From positions 7,750,001-7,814,000 of the forward strand of contig NC_064675.1 of assembly GCF_023278565.1 (NCBI RefSeq): 64,000 bases of DNA, read 5' to 3'. The stretch's first letter is position 1; each line of letters begins with the position of its first letter. The stretch is from Colletotrichum lupini. Lineage: Eukaryota > Ascomycota > Sordariomycetes > Glomerellales > Glomerellaceae. Shown here one piece after another: positions 31,784 through 43,554 of the stretch. A model generated the notes under the pieces. The model did no database searches. It was not told the origin of the DNA and was given only the letters and a program-made list of their open reading frames with translations. The position numbers were made by a program, and so were the translations under genes.

Positions 31784-34719
31784 TCAAGTGACCAGCTGCT
31801 TTCTGCTGCGCATAAGCAACTCACGGTACTTCTCCAAGCTCTTTCCGATGATATTGATGAAAGGCCATTGCGTGTTGCTTTTGAAAAAGTGTGCCCATAT
31901 TCTCAAAACCGCAAGGCTCAGTGAGGCGGGATCTCGATCCGTTGACGTTTCGGGCTCATCGTCTTCGAAATCGACGACATCGTACGCCTCTTCCACAATG
32001 CATCGAACCCAGTGCAAGATGCGATCCTCGCTGTCTGTTAGTCTCTTGTCAGTCGGGGGACGCCGAGAGATAGTCATGAACAAGCATGGATCAGCTTACC
32101 ACTAAGAGGCGTCGTCGCGACGGATTCAGTGAGTGATGAGAGCCATTTACTGAGCAGAACCGCACACTCTAGCCCCGAAAGTGAGTGACGAACGCTCCAG
32201 AAGAACGCCTGGCTACGCGCGACACGGTCAACGCCAAGTCGTACAGGGATACTGAGCATATGAGCAGTGTACAGCAGCGCGGTGATGACACCACCACTTC
32301 GCTCCACGGCCGGAGACCGGTTGATGGCCTTGGCGATACGCATAGGGTCTCGAGATTCAAGAAGCCGGTACGGACCAAGGTGAAGGTAGATGCGCACATA
32401 GGCGAGGCCGAGCAAAGAGCTGGATGTGAAGGGGATAGGTCCATTCTCGTTGTTGGGGTCAAGACTGGATTCGGGAGCTTGCTGCCACCCTGCGGTCCAG
32501 GAACGCAGGCCTCGTCTTCATCAGGATGTCAGTATCACGTTACGAACTGAGAGTCAACACGGGAAGAGGGACTGACTCAAGCTTGTCAACCTCTTCGCTG
32601 GGAAGAGACGCTGACTGATCCATGACTGGTAAAGACAAGTCGCGGACAATGAAAATCCTCTGGAGGAGCCCATGCAAGAGGATGTAGTTACCCAGTGGTG
32701 TTGGAATGGGGTCAACGGGAGCGGTCCCGTCTGTGTTCCTCAATAGCAATGACAAAGCGTCTTGAAAGTACAGTTGTTGCTTCTCAGTTTCCTGGCGAGC
32801 GGTCTGCCACTGGCACGCCGACTGCGCTTTCCACTCTCCAGTCGAGCAAGGGAGTCGAAGACCAACCTCGTTGCTGCGTAGCACAGGATACACGTTATAT
32901 GCGATGCTGTGAGTGTGCATGAAGGAAAAGGCAATGAGCTTGGCTCGGCGCGTAGACTCCTGTCGCACCCATGCTTGCCAGGCGGCTTGCGGGGTGGCCT
33001 GATCGGCAGGAAGCTGAGGGACATCCTCTTCATAAAGACCAACTTCTCGAAGGATCTGTGCCAGAAGTGCCTGTAAAGCAAACGCTTCCTGCACGAGTGA
33101 CACTTTGGGCTCCCAAGTGGCGTAACCCATGAGGGCAATCAGGGCTCGAACTGTCTCTATTGGTTCCCAAGAACCCCAGTCCCTCTCCCGGAAACCTTGC
33201 GAGGCGCGGCGTTGTGGCGTCAGGTTGTGAAAATTCAGAGATGAACTGGTATTCGGACCAAATGTTTCAGACTCGTGCATCAACCTCTCCATGAGGATAG
33301 TCTTGCCCGCATGAAAAAGTCTCTCGGACATGCGATGCTCGAAGCAATACTGGGCGCCGACTGCAGCGAGGCCGAGAATGAGTTCAATGGAGTGTTCAGG
33401 GACTCGCCATGTTGGCGTATGTATGAATGGCATGTGCGAGTGGAATCCCTCGAAGAATGAGGTTAGATAGCGCGATAAGGCGTGCCGTGATGGGAACTTG
33501 AAATCTGGATCGAGAATGTCTCGAAATGTTTCAATGGAGTTGTTCAGACGATGCCGCTGCTCGTCTGATATACGGTACGGTTGCGAATCAATGTCAACAG
33601 ACCGCGGATCTTATTTACCATGTCAGCTAAGATGGCTTTGGACAATACGCGAGCCTTTGATAAACACTCACTTGTGTCTGGCAAGGTTTCAGATATCCGA
33701 TTGCCAGTGGGCGCCGATGGTAGCCACGAACTAAAAGGCGTCCCCGGTCGAGTTCTACTATTACGGGCCCCCGGCGTAGTTGTCCCTTCTCTGGACATTT
33801 TCACCGTTGTGTCGGTAACCTCGTGATCTCTGTCAGGGCCGTGAAAGTAGGGGCTCCATTCCGCTGGCAGCCCAACACCGTCGAGAAAGTTGGCAAACTC
33901 TCTGAAGTGGGCGTCAAATCCCACAGCATCTTGATTGCCTAATACTTTTGCGTTAGCTTTCAAAAGTCAGAAAGGCGGACTCGAGCCATCAATCAACCAT
34001 TTTCATAGAATTGATCTCCAAGCAGAGCCTGCTGATATGAGGCATCTACGAGAGCGCCGTTCCGTGGGACGGCCATGGGATACAGCTCTGACGGCGGTGC
34101 AGGTGGCTGTTGCTGTTGTGCCCAGTGGTCCACGCTCATCCCCGAGAGGGAGACGGCAGCAGCCAGATCAGCCTCAACAGGCCCATGGGTTTCCCCCGAG
34201 TCCGGCTCCGATGGGACCCCCGGAGACTCAGATCCATCCTCATGGAAAGCGATCCGCTGATGGCGGGTCAGCAAGTCACGCCGGGCAAAGGCAGCTCCAC
34301 ATCGACAGATGAATGGCTTCTCCTTGGTATCTGGAAGAACGTGCCGGTTAGCATCGTAGCACGTGGCAGTATCCCGAGCGTCTGGTCATGGAATGGGCTA
34401 GTAGTGTAGCGCCAGCAGGAGGGGTAGCTGATCGTTGACTCCAGACAAACATCACTCCAACACTTGGAGGAAGCTGAGGGAGGGGGGACGACTGACGCGT
34501 TCGCACATGGCGCTCCAAGTGCTCGGTGCGCTTGAACGTTCGTCCACAGTGAGGACAGGACCGCGCATCAGGGCCGTGACCGGTTCGCCTCCTTCGCTTG
34601 ACTGGAGTCGAGTGCGGTCGCGGAAGCTGCTGCTGCGGCGGCTGCTGCTGGTGAAGCGGCTGCGATTGCGGCTGCGGGTGCGGTTGTGGATGCGAGCTCG
34701 TGCCGTTGTGGGACAGCAT
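31784..34719 (-). CDS. C2H2 zinc-finger transcription factor with fungal_trans domain, 840 aa
   Basis: Six exons: 34719-34497, 34330-33998, 33938-33672, 33609-32577, 32515-32100 and 32034-31784. Every junction keeps the frame. The DNA-binding part is CPHCGRTFKRTEHLERHVRTH (C55, C58, H71, H75), linked by TKEKP across the first splice to a second finger with a tight CRC pair (C83, C85, H98). Upstream are a Gln/Pro-rich stretch and a KRRRR nuclear signal. The rest is the fungal transcription-factor middle homology region (PF04082-like): FPSRHALSRYLTSFFEGFHSHMPFIHTPTW and, after the fourth intron, RSWTAGWQQAPESSLDP and LLGLAYVRIYLHLGP. Donors GTCAGT (twice) and GTTGAT are weaker than usual. The adjacent sulfotransferase-like gene may be a target, but that is inference. 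Confidence 0.85.
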
Positions 34720-35294
34720 CCTTCCCACCTTCGCTTCGCGAGACTCTTCGGGCTTCTTGCGTGTTGGAGTTGAGGAAGACCAGGTAAGTTGGAGAGCAGA
34801 GGCTTTGGGGCATCCATCAGGCTTATGTTGGAGAAGACTGCAGCTGCTTGTGGGTCTTGCTTGACAGAGATAACTCCAACTGCCGTGGACTGGATCGCCC
34901 GCTATCTTTGGAGACTGACTCGTAATCAGACACCCCCTTGGCTCTCTACGACCCTGCGACCCTGCAACCCAACGCCCTTATCTAACGGAATTAGCCTTTG
35001 GAGTCTATGTAATGTCGAGGGTGTTAATGATCATCATTCGCTTGAGACAGACAGGTCGGCCTTCCCTGCTTTATTCCGAAGTCGTAACCGTAACATTGAG
35101 TTATTCGGAAGTTGTTTGCTCTCCCCGCAGTATCCACCAAATACGTGTTTGTGGACCAAGAGACATTGAACTGGTCCGAATGCTGATTCAACCATCGAGA
35201 CTGCTGTCAAGCCTACATCTATAATCAGAGCAGAGCTGGATTTGGAAATACATCAGACCTATGCGTCTCGAGACATAGTTACCAAACTCTCGTC
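34720..35294. other. Divergent intergenic region, C2H2 regulator / SDR
   Basis: This shared upstream sequence has no gene that I can support. An open minus frame at 34452-34817 overlaps the regulator's first exon in another frame. Confidence 0.5.
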
Positions 35295-36225
35295 ATGTTC
35301 AAATTTCCTGGAGTTGCTTTCATTACTGGCGCAGGAGGGACTGGTGAGTCACAATTTACATGGCGCTGTGAAGCTCATGGTCGCGTCCTTCAAGCTCTAA
35401 CTCGATTAATACCCAGGCATCGGTGCTGCAGTCGCAAAGGGGTTCGCGCGATCAGGATGTTCAAGAATTGCCATCACAGACCTTAATCAAAAGTCACTCG
35501 CAGATACGAGAGATGCCATTTTACAAATCAATCCAGAGGCACAGGTATTTAGCCAAGAAGGCGACATCTCGAACGAAGGTTTTGTCAATTCATTCGTTGG
35601 AGATATTGCCAAGAAGTTCTTACGCATCGACTACTCAGTAAGCTGCGCCGGCATCCTGGGCCAGTCACTGCGGTCACACGAAACGTCAACAGCCGATTTC
35701 GATCTCATTACCAATGTCAACTACAAGGGTAGTTGGTTGGCATCTCGGGCGGTCTTGAGCCAAATGCTCAGACAGCAACCCCATGAAGAGCATCCAGAAC
35801 AACGCGGCGCCATCGTCAATATTGCGAGTCAACTCGGCATTGTGGCGCGACCGGCTGCAGGTACGTTTAGCCGCTCCTTGAGGTAATAGGTTGTGTCGCA
35901 CGATTACTCACATAATGCTTTCGTGTCAGCACCGTACTGCGCGTCCAAAGCCGCCATCATCAATATGACGAGGTCAGATGCCATTGACTATTCGCAAGAC
36001 AAGATCAGAGTCAACTGCGTCTGCCCGGGGGTCATCGCCACGCCAATGACAACAGCGTCAGAAGAGTTGGTACAACGACTGAGGCCCGCAATCGACATTG
36101 CGCCGATGAAGCGTATGGGTACACCGGAGGAGGTGGCTAACGCAGTAATGTTCCTGTGCTCGAGCCAAGCCAGCTTCATCCAAGGCCATGCTCTGGTCGT
36201 CGACGGAGGCTACACCATCAACTGA
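35295..36225 (+). CDS. Short-chain dehydrogenase/reductase, 262 aa
   Basis: Exons are 35295-35343, 35417-35860 and 35930-36225 (GTGAGT...CCAG and GTACGT...TCAG introns). The first intron splits the cofactor-binding glycine motif TGAGGTGIG (residues 11-19). SCAGILG stands where classical SDRs have NNAG. The catalytic Ser is in IVNIASQLG and the Tyr-x3-Lys is PYCASK, immediately after the second splice. VNCVCPGVIATPM and LVVDGGYTIN are standard late motifs. Length fits the classical NAD(P)-dependent oxidoreductases. Substrate unknown. It is the first gene of the 35-47 kb accessory block and faces the Zn2Cys6 regulator tail to tail. Confidence 0.9.
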
Positions 36226-36457
36226 GAATTGATAATGGCAACTCAAATTTCATCGGATACGGTCACACCCGTACTACTTCGTGGTAACACTTTCCACAAT
36301 CGTGACTGTGAAATGCTGATAGGACCTTTTCCTATTTGAATAGTCGAGGCTCTAACGCAGGTACAGAAGAAGCCGCATAGCCGGCAAAGCCGACCTTTGT
36401 TAGATTTCATACCAAAGTGTTGACTTTTGTTACGATCTGAGTCCCTTTGACAGCACG

Positions 36458-38164
36458 CTACCCAGTCATCCTACCATTGACGACAAGATCCTCGGACTGA
36501 AGATAGGTCTGGCCCTTGGAGTCTCGCCTCACAACCTGTATCGTTCGATGAGATACACCTTGATCGTCCATTTGCAAACTGTCAGGCCTCATTTGAGATT
36601 CCGTCCACAGGTCCGTCACCCTCATCTCCCCGGGAGGCTGCACAAACGATGGTGAAGACACGGGCCGCCCACTGATATCCAATTTGATGTCGTGCTCGAG
36701 CTCAATGATTTTCCTTGCAGCCGCGACTAGGACGTCTGCTTCCCAAAGATTTTCCCGCGGGAGACCCAACACTGGCATCAGCCGTAGGAACTCCAGTCGC
36801 GTTTCTAGATCACGACAAGATGAGACGAGAAAGAATAGCATGGCGCCGAAGCCAGCTTCGAAGATGAAGTGTGGATGTTTTGAAGTGTTGAAACGTAAAG
36901 GATCTGGAACCTCGGCTTCCAGCCAAAGAAGCCGCTTTAGGATTCTTCGGAAGTTGGTGATGTATCTATCGTAGCCGGCTTCGCTTGTATCGAATGCCAT
37001 GTTGAGCCATATGCAACAGCACTCATAGCGAGTCAAGAGAAAGCATTGCAGCATCTTTGGCCTATCTGAGTCTGACCGGCTGATGATTTGATTGTTCTGT
37101 GTAGGTGCTTCCTTGGGTTTGATAGCCATGAAGTCATTGTAAAGCTTGAACCACTGGTCTAGGAGACCGTTAATGGCAGCATGCTCAGAGAGAAGACTCG
37201 GGGGCGGTGTCCCGGTATCATCGGGTCCAGGCGATTTTGAAGCGGCTCGCTGTGAATTGCGCTGTGAGCGCATGAACTCTGCTGTTCGATTGAAGAGGAC
37301 ATCGAGCATGAGCTGTGCGTCTGAGAAAGTGAGAAAGAACTGCGGCATGGGTCCCTCTAGGGCCCTTATGTCAGGGAAATCCGACTCTTCTTCACCGAAG
37401 AAAAGAGCGAACTCGCTAAGCCGCCGAAATATCGGTAGGAGGTGCTCCATGGTCCACGAGAACATGTAGTCGGGAGAGATGCTCTTCAGTATCTCGACAC
37501 CATGTCTGCTGTGCTGCAGTGCTGCTTTTCTGTTGACGCGCATGATCTCCACGCAGATGAAGAGAACGCAAACAAGCAAGATTATGGGCTGCTTTTCTTG
37601 AGAGTCCATGACTCTCAACTCGTGAATAGCGGCATTGTAGTGGTGTAGGGCCAAATTTTGATTGCTGTGCCGTACGGTGGCAGTAGCCTCAAAATTGCCC
37701 TGAGCCTCTTCATAGAGACTGCTGATGGAAATGACGGCGTGTCTGACGGCCGGCTCGAAGTTACTGAACTGCATCACGACGTGTGTCCAGAAATAGGGAT
37801 CCACGGCTCCTGACATGACTGGTCCCGCTATCTCACAGAAGTACTGTAAAGCTCGACCTTCGCTGACCTTGGTGACTCCCGGGAAGACTTGATTTGGCTG
37901 GTGTAGGGATACGGTTCCTTGACGAGCGGGTCTGTAGCCATCGCAGCGTCTGCCTGTACTGGTGCAGCGATTGCATATCGGCTTAGCCTCGTCGCACTTG
38001 ACTTTGCGGGCTCTAAAGACCGTCAATTAGGTGCTGATCAGATGGAGATATATGGACCCCGTAAGTGCGGCACAGCCTGGATGGCTGACAGCCTGACACG
38101 CCTAGTAGACTTACTTGCAGGTGATGCATCCAGTCCGAACTTTGGGGCTTCCTTTGCGGACCAT
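36458..38164 (-). CDS. Zn2Cys6 transcription factor, 534 aa
   Basis: Exon 1 is 38164-38115 and exon 2 is 38012-36458, with a 102-nt GTAAGT...TTAG intron. The splice falls inside the zinc cluster: MVRKGSPKVRTGCITCK joins ARKVKCDEAKPICNRC and TSTGRRC, giving C-x2-C-x6-C-x6-C-x2-C-x6-C. The C-terminal body (HYNAAIHELRVM, ILLVCVLFICVEIMR) has the look of the fungal_trans_2/DUF3468 region. A nuclear activator or repressor is expected. It stands between the SDR and the amidase, so it is the natural candidate regulator of the neighbouring catabolic genes (inference). Confidence 0.9.
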
Positions 38165-38983
38165 GTTTCTGTCTCGGATGTGTGCACAAGTTGGCAGGCC
38201 TTTACCGTCTGTTTCCTGACGCAGTAAGCCGCCAGGAGCAGCTTTGGGAAGGGTGTTGGGCTGTGCTTGTCCACTCGTCAGCTGGGAGAATTTGGCGACT
38301 GTTCGGCGGTGGAGATGGAATGAAGTGAATCATTCCGGAAGCGCTCATTCAAACGATGGCCGGGCGGAGAGCTATCTGTGTGACCAAACATGTCCCGTTT
38401 GCTGGGGTTCTTGTGGGGAGACAGGGATAGAAGCGAGCCGACCAATGTCAGTCCTGCGTTTGATCAATACTTGTCTTTCTAACATTAGCGAGGCACAGCA
38501 TGAGCCCTCTCGCCGCGGTGACCGAGCGGCAAGGTGTCTTTGGTTACGACCATACGGGTAGTGCCGTTGGTGGTGCGGGGAAGTGAAATTGAGGTGTTCG
38601 GGCGGGCAAGCCAAGTCGGGTCTACCCTTTGTTAGGAAGAGTTGAGCCGCAAGCGTTCATTCCCAAAGTGCTTGACCGAGCCTTGTGTATCAACTGCGGA
38701 ATTGTTGGGGAACCAGGCGACACGTGGCGGACCAAGCAAATACCTAGAGCCAAGAGAGAGCGAGTGTCTATATGTGTATCACTGTAAGTGTGGCATAAGG
38801 TACTAGGCAATTAGGTCCTTGAGGCCGAGGCATGGCTCGAGATGGTGTGAGAGATCCCAACAACTTCCTTCTACTTTATGCTAGATACCTTGAAGCTATA
38901 GACATCAGACCCCTTGCGCCACAGGCTCCAAACCCAGATAGTTTGCTCTGAATGCAGCCCTTTGACTTGGTCTCGTAAGGCTC
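38165..38983. other. Intergenic, regulator promoter and amidase 3' flank
   Basis: No gene supported; only short overlapping frames. Confidence 0.5.
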
Positions 38984-40771
38984 TCAAACGGCCAACTTCA
39001 CACGCTTAAGACTTGGTGAAGTTGTGCCGTTAACCTCAGGCATCGTCCTGCCATTGACTTTGACATTTGAGCCCGTTGAGAGAGTATCTGGAACAGATTC
39101 AGGAGCTTCGGTGGTGCTCGTGACGCTCTTCCAGTCGAAGTTGGTCTCCCATGCATGTGCAATGGTGAGGATCTTCTTCTCTTGCCATAGCCCTCCGACA
39201 ATTTGCATGCCAACCGGAAGTAAGACCTGCGCGTCATCTTTGGCGGCAATAAATCCCACGGGTATTGACATTGCTGGATGTCCAGTAACGTTGAATACGG
39301 CGGTGTTGGTGGTCAGTCCTATGGTGGGTTCAAATGAACCCAGCACAGAATCTCGAGGCCCATGTCGTGGTGCCACAAAAGGAGTCGTTGGCATGATTAT
39401 CGCATCGTACGTTTGAAACTTGCTCTGATAGGCGTCGCTGATTTGCCGACCGATGTTGATTGTTTTGCTGTAGAGACCCGGGAACTTGTCCGAAAGATAC
39501 AAGCCGTTGATGAAGGTATTCTTTGTGGAGGGGAAAAGTTTTTGAAAGCTCGAATCCGCCCAGGGCAGTCGTGCCTTTTCAAACTCAGTCAGGCCAAGAC
39601 CTCTGTGTCCCGAAGCTCTCCCCAGCATACCCGACGAGCCCGCAATACGTTGTTGTATTGTCCATATTGAAGGGCCTTCCAGATGAAGAGGGACGGATAC
39701 ATGCTCGACAATTGCCCCTAGAGACTCCAGTCTCCGGGCGGCCGAAAGGACGTGGTCTTTGACTTTGGGGTCGACAATTTCTTGATCGAAGCCCTCCCTC
39801 AGAAGGCCAATCTTGATTCCGTCCAAACGACCGGAGCCCGCTGACAGAGCAGCAGAGAAGTTGTAGGAGCCATGAGCCGCAGCGCCTAGAGACTTATCGT
39901 CGATGCCGTCGTATCCGGAGATCACATCAAGACATTCAGCAGCTTCAGTGACCGAACGGCAAATGGGCCCTGCATGGTCATCAATAGCATCACCGCTAGT
40001 AATTCCCGTGAAAGGCACCAGACCGTGAGTCGGCTTCACACCGACGCAGCCGCAAAATGAAGCTGGAACCCGGATGCTGCCGCCTTGATCTGTGCCTAGC
40101 GCGATATCGATCTTTCCGGAACAAACAAGGGCGGCACCCCCAGAGGTGCTGCCACCGGTGGAGTAGCCTTCCTTATAGGGATTCTCGATTGTGCCTTGCG
40201 CGCTGGTGAAGGATGCTGTGGAGTTGCAAAAGTGCTCACATGTAGCCGTCCCCAGAATATCGGCTCCGGCATCCAAAACTCGTGTCACCACTGTGGCATC
40301 CGTCGATGGCGTCCAAGGAGGAAAAGCATCGCTTCCGAAGAACTGTGGAACGCCTGCTACGGCAATGCAATCCTTCAAGCATACAGTCTTTCCCTTCAGG
40401 CATACCTGAGACGGACCAGAAGCTGACTTATCTCCCCTAATCAAGAAACGATGTGCCCACGCATGCCCAAACTCTTGCTCTTCTGCTGTGGGTATATGTA
40501 CATTCTCTCGGGGGTATCGTTTCGTGTCGGGGGCCGGTTGGTAGTCTGGAAGACTATCGATACGGGTAGCGCAATCGTGCACCGCAGCGAGCAGTCGCTG
40601 GTAGTCGGCCGACTCCTCAGCCTTGATCGTCAAACCGAGTGGCTCGAGCAGCTTCTCGACGTCGCCTTTCTGCACGGGGTTCTCCCTATGGCGTACCTGT
40701 CAGCATTCAGGCCGCATCAGGTAGGATGGGATTGGTCCTTACGTGGAGATGTCCTTGAAGAAAACAGACAT
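38984..40771 (-). CDS. Amidase-signature hydrolase, 576 aa
   Basis: Exon 1 is 40771-40743 (29 nt) and exon 2 is 40685-38984. The 57-nt intron has a GTAAGG donor and a CATAG acceptor. Catalytic Ser-cisSer-Lys triad: K114 in LKDCIAVAG, cis-Ser S189 in STGGSTSGG and nucleophile S213 in DQGGSIRVPAS. The 24-residue Ser-Ser spacing is the family's usual one. Such enzymes hydrolyse linear amides to acid plus ammonia. The substrate here is unknown (acetamidase-like, indoleacetamide-like or ureide-derived amides are all possible). The C-terminal 40 residues are an unusual low-complexity extension. Transcribed in the same direction as the downstream alcohol dehydrogenase neighbour. Confidence 0.92.
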
Positions 40772-41487
40772 GATGGGAGGTGGCAATCGTCGACGGTGTT
40801 CTGTTGGATCGCTGGTCACCGATGCGTTTCGATTGATTGTAGTGACGACTGGTTAGCCAGCATGCTGTTCATAAAGGCTCGAAAGTAACATCCATGCTGA
40901 ACCCACGAGAAATTGTCGGGGGCTCTTCCGCGGGCCATTGGGTCAATCTGTGGCGAAGGCGGGTTTCCGATGACACACAGAATGAAGTCGACATCAACGA
41001 ACGTGATGGCAATATCCGTAGAATGCCCCCGCTACTCTGTGCCTCCAAGCCCCAGTAACACAAACCTACTGTGGCACGAGAGATTGTGGAGGGAGGGGCA
41101 CAATGGTGTTGGGGTAATACGAAGATTGAGTAAAGAGAATTTGGAGACAACGTCTAACGACCCCAACTCCACCACTACTGAATGAGGATGACCCTAATGA
41201 GCGCTGGTACAACTCAGTGTCCGCAAAGCGGTTACAAGAAAGATAGAATTGGAGTAAGATAGAAATCAGCCTTGAACTCCATCACGATAGATTGAGTCAA
41301 TTAACCGGCCGCCAAGCTAGTAGAAAAATCGCGTGACCTTTCATCATTGTAACTCTCACGCTGACCCTGACCAGATTGTGGAGGGCCGTATGCTGTCTGT
41401 TCGAAAAAGCAGGAAACAACTAATTGTAATGCACAAAACACAAGACAACGTTCGATATTGCTAACATACTCAGTTAATAGGGTATCC
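40772..41487. other. Intergenic between amidase and alcohol dehydrogenase
   Basis: No gene supported. Holds the amidase promoter and the 3' flank of the dehydrogenase gene. Confidence 0.5.
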
Positions 41488-42645
41488 TTACTCCGAAATG
41501 CGCACCACAAGCCTGCCTTTAAATCCGCTATCCTGATAAGCCACTACAATGCCCGGGATCTCGTCAAACGACATCAGAGTGATGTGAGACCTAATGCTGG
41601 CTCTCTCCACAGCCTCCATCATCCTTTCGGTGGATTCTCTACCCGCAACATAACTCCCCCGAATCGTGAGCTCTCTGAAAACGATGACACTAGAGTCAAA
41701 CCTCCAATTCTCAGCAGGCAAGCCCAGGACTCCCATGACCCCTCCAATTCGTAGGATCGTCAATGCCCAACTGTTGGCTGATAGTGAGTCTGTGCAAACC
41801 ACAACTGCGGCTACGCCCTCCCCGTTCGTAAAGTCCAAGATTTGAGAAGTCGCACGTTCCGAGCCAGAATCCACCACCAGCACCGGCTTGAGACTTTCAT
41901 TGAACATTTCAGTAGCAAGCTGTCTCCCCGCCGGACGGCTGTCGACCGCTATGGCGCGGAAACCCATGGCGCTGGCAAATTGTAATCCGAGATGACCCAA
42001 ACCTCCGATGCCGACAATAGCTACAGTTTCTCCTGCTTCCAGCTCACTTGTTGCTTTTTCGAGTGAGCCCCAAACTGTAGCACCTGCACACATCAATGGC
42101 GCCGCTTGCTCGAAAGATAGGGTCGGCGGTAAGCCGACAGTGGTCTCCGGATCTATGGCAAGATATTCCGCGAAAGCCCCATCATGATGAAAACCAGCGG
42201 TCTCTCTCTTTTCGCAGAATCTTGGGTCCAGAGTATGCTTCCTGCTAGTGCGAAGTGACAGACCGCAGCCACTGCATTTGCCGCATGAGTTCTTGTAGTT
42301 GAGAGCCCCAACTCTATCACCGACCTTCCATTTCTGATTGCAGTCTTTACCAACCTGAACCACGATACCGGCAGGTTCATGAGATGCGATCATGCCCAAC
42401 GGTGACTCAAATTGTCCCTGTAAAACTTGTAGATCCGAGTGGCAGAATCCGGCCGCATGAACTCTGATAAGTAGCTCATTGCTGCGAATGGCCGGAGTTT
42501 CTCTCTCCACTAGCTCATATGGTTTGTTGTACTGATGGTTTGATTAGCTTTTCCTGAACTATCTCCTGGAGCATAATGCATCATGAGAACCGACTTCCTT
42601 TATCTGAGCTGCTCGCATCACCGGAGGAATGATGGGGTTTGCCAT
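41488..42645 (-). CDS. Zinc-dependent alcohol dehydrogenase (MDR family), 364 aa
   Basis: Exon 1 is 42645-42595 and exon 2 is 42531-41488. The 63-nt intron has an unusual GTCGGT donor, chosen because it is the only one that joins MRAAQIKE to YNKPYELVERETP in frame. Catalytic zinc ligands fit C47 (GFCHSD) and H68/E69 (SHEPAG). Structural-zinc cysteines are C100, C103, C106 and C123; the longer last spacing, ending DPRFCEKR, is seen in a fungal subfamily. NAD(P) site: VAIVGIGGLGHLG. It oxidises an alcohol or reduces an aldehyde; substrate unknown. Divergent from the deacetylase-like gene with 909 bp between the start codons. Confidence 0.9.
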
Positions 42646-43554
42646 GATTTCCAAAAGAGAGCAGTTGAGGTTTGCCAAGGGCTTAGAACACGGACTGCGG
42701 TGCGGATCAAATTTGCTGTTCTTGATGTTTACTTGGTGCAAAAAATGAGGCCCTTGAGGTTGGAATATGGAGTTGAATTAGAACTTCAGACAATGGAGGG
42801 CTCGATCAAGTTCTATTCTATACGGGCTTATTCCACGGGTGGCCAAGCTCCTGAAGGCTTCAAGTTGAAGAGTTGTCGATGGTTGTTGGCCGTTATCATC
42901 CGACTTAAAGAGGGGTCAAGTCGAGCCGTTGGAGCAACTCGAGCACCTCCCAGTTCGCCTCCAAATCTGTCGCCCACGCCACGAATCCACCCTCTATTAC
43001 ACAAAAACTTTAGGTCTCCAACAGGACCATACTGCGGCAGGTCCGCGACCGGATGAAGTCCTTCGCCCCTCTTAGACAATACCCCTCCTTTTCAATACCA
43101 CAGCTATGTAAAAGGACTGGATACAAGTGATCGCTGAAATAATCTGGATGGAGTGGTTAAATGCCCAATGGTTGCTGTCCAATCAAAGGTATCACAATAG
43201 ACATCTACCCAGTCCGAGATCCCTGCTTCTGAACCTTACCTTCATAGGAGGTGAATCCACACAAGCTACCCCGCGATAAGCGACCCAAGGCATGGGAAGG
43301 CATTGCAGAATTGATAGCATAATGAATCCCGATAAGATGATGATTACCCCTCAGTGACATGACCGACTGAGCCGCTACTAGGTTTGACTGTTTAAGAGGA
43401 ATCCGCTCGCAGCGTGGCAGCAACCCTTTTCCTTTATTCTGCCTTTCCCCGAACCCCGCACGAGTCTTTATCAACCGATTCGAGATCATTCCACCTTTGA
43501 GAGTATCACCCCTCCCTGGTGAAGAATTGCACAGAAATCCAATCTCAACTCACA
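42646..43554. promoter_or_regulatory. Divergent promoter with GATA-factor sites
   Basis: The region between the ADH and deacetylase-like genes holds GATAAG at 43275-43280 and 43331-43336 and TGATAG at 43312-43317, within 62 bp. Clustered HGATAR sites are what AreA/NIT2-type nitrogen regulators bind. Use in vivo is untested. Confidence 0.4.

Noticed and set aside
32169..32462. Minus-strand frame with an ATG inside the C2H2 regulator
   Set aside because: Alternative frame of exon 5; the GATGAAG acceptor at 32516 gives the conserved APESSLDP segment in the main frame.
42583..43056. 157-codon plus-strand frame over the ADH/deacetylase intergenic region
   Set aside because: Overlaps ADH exon 1 on the other strand, no motif, and the region is better explained as a divergent promoter.
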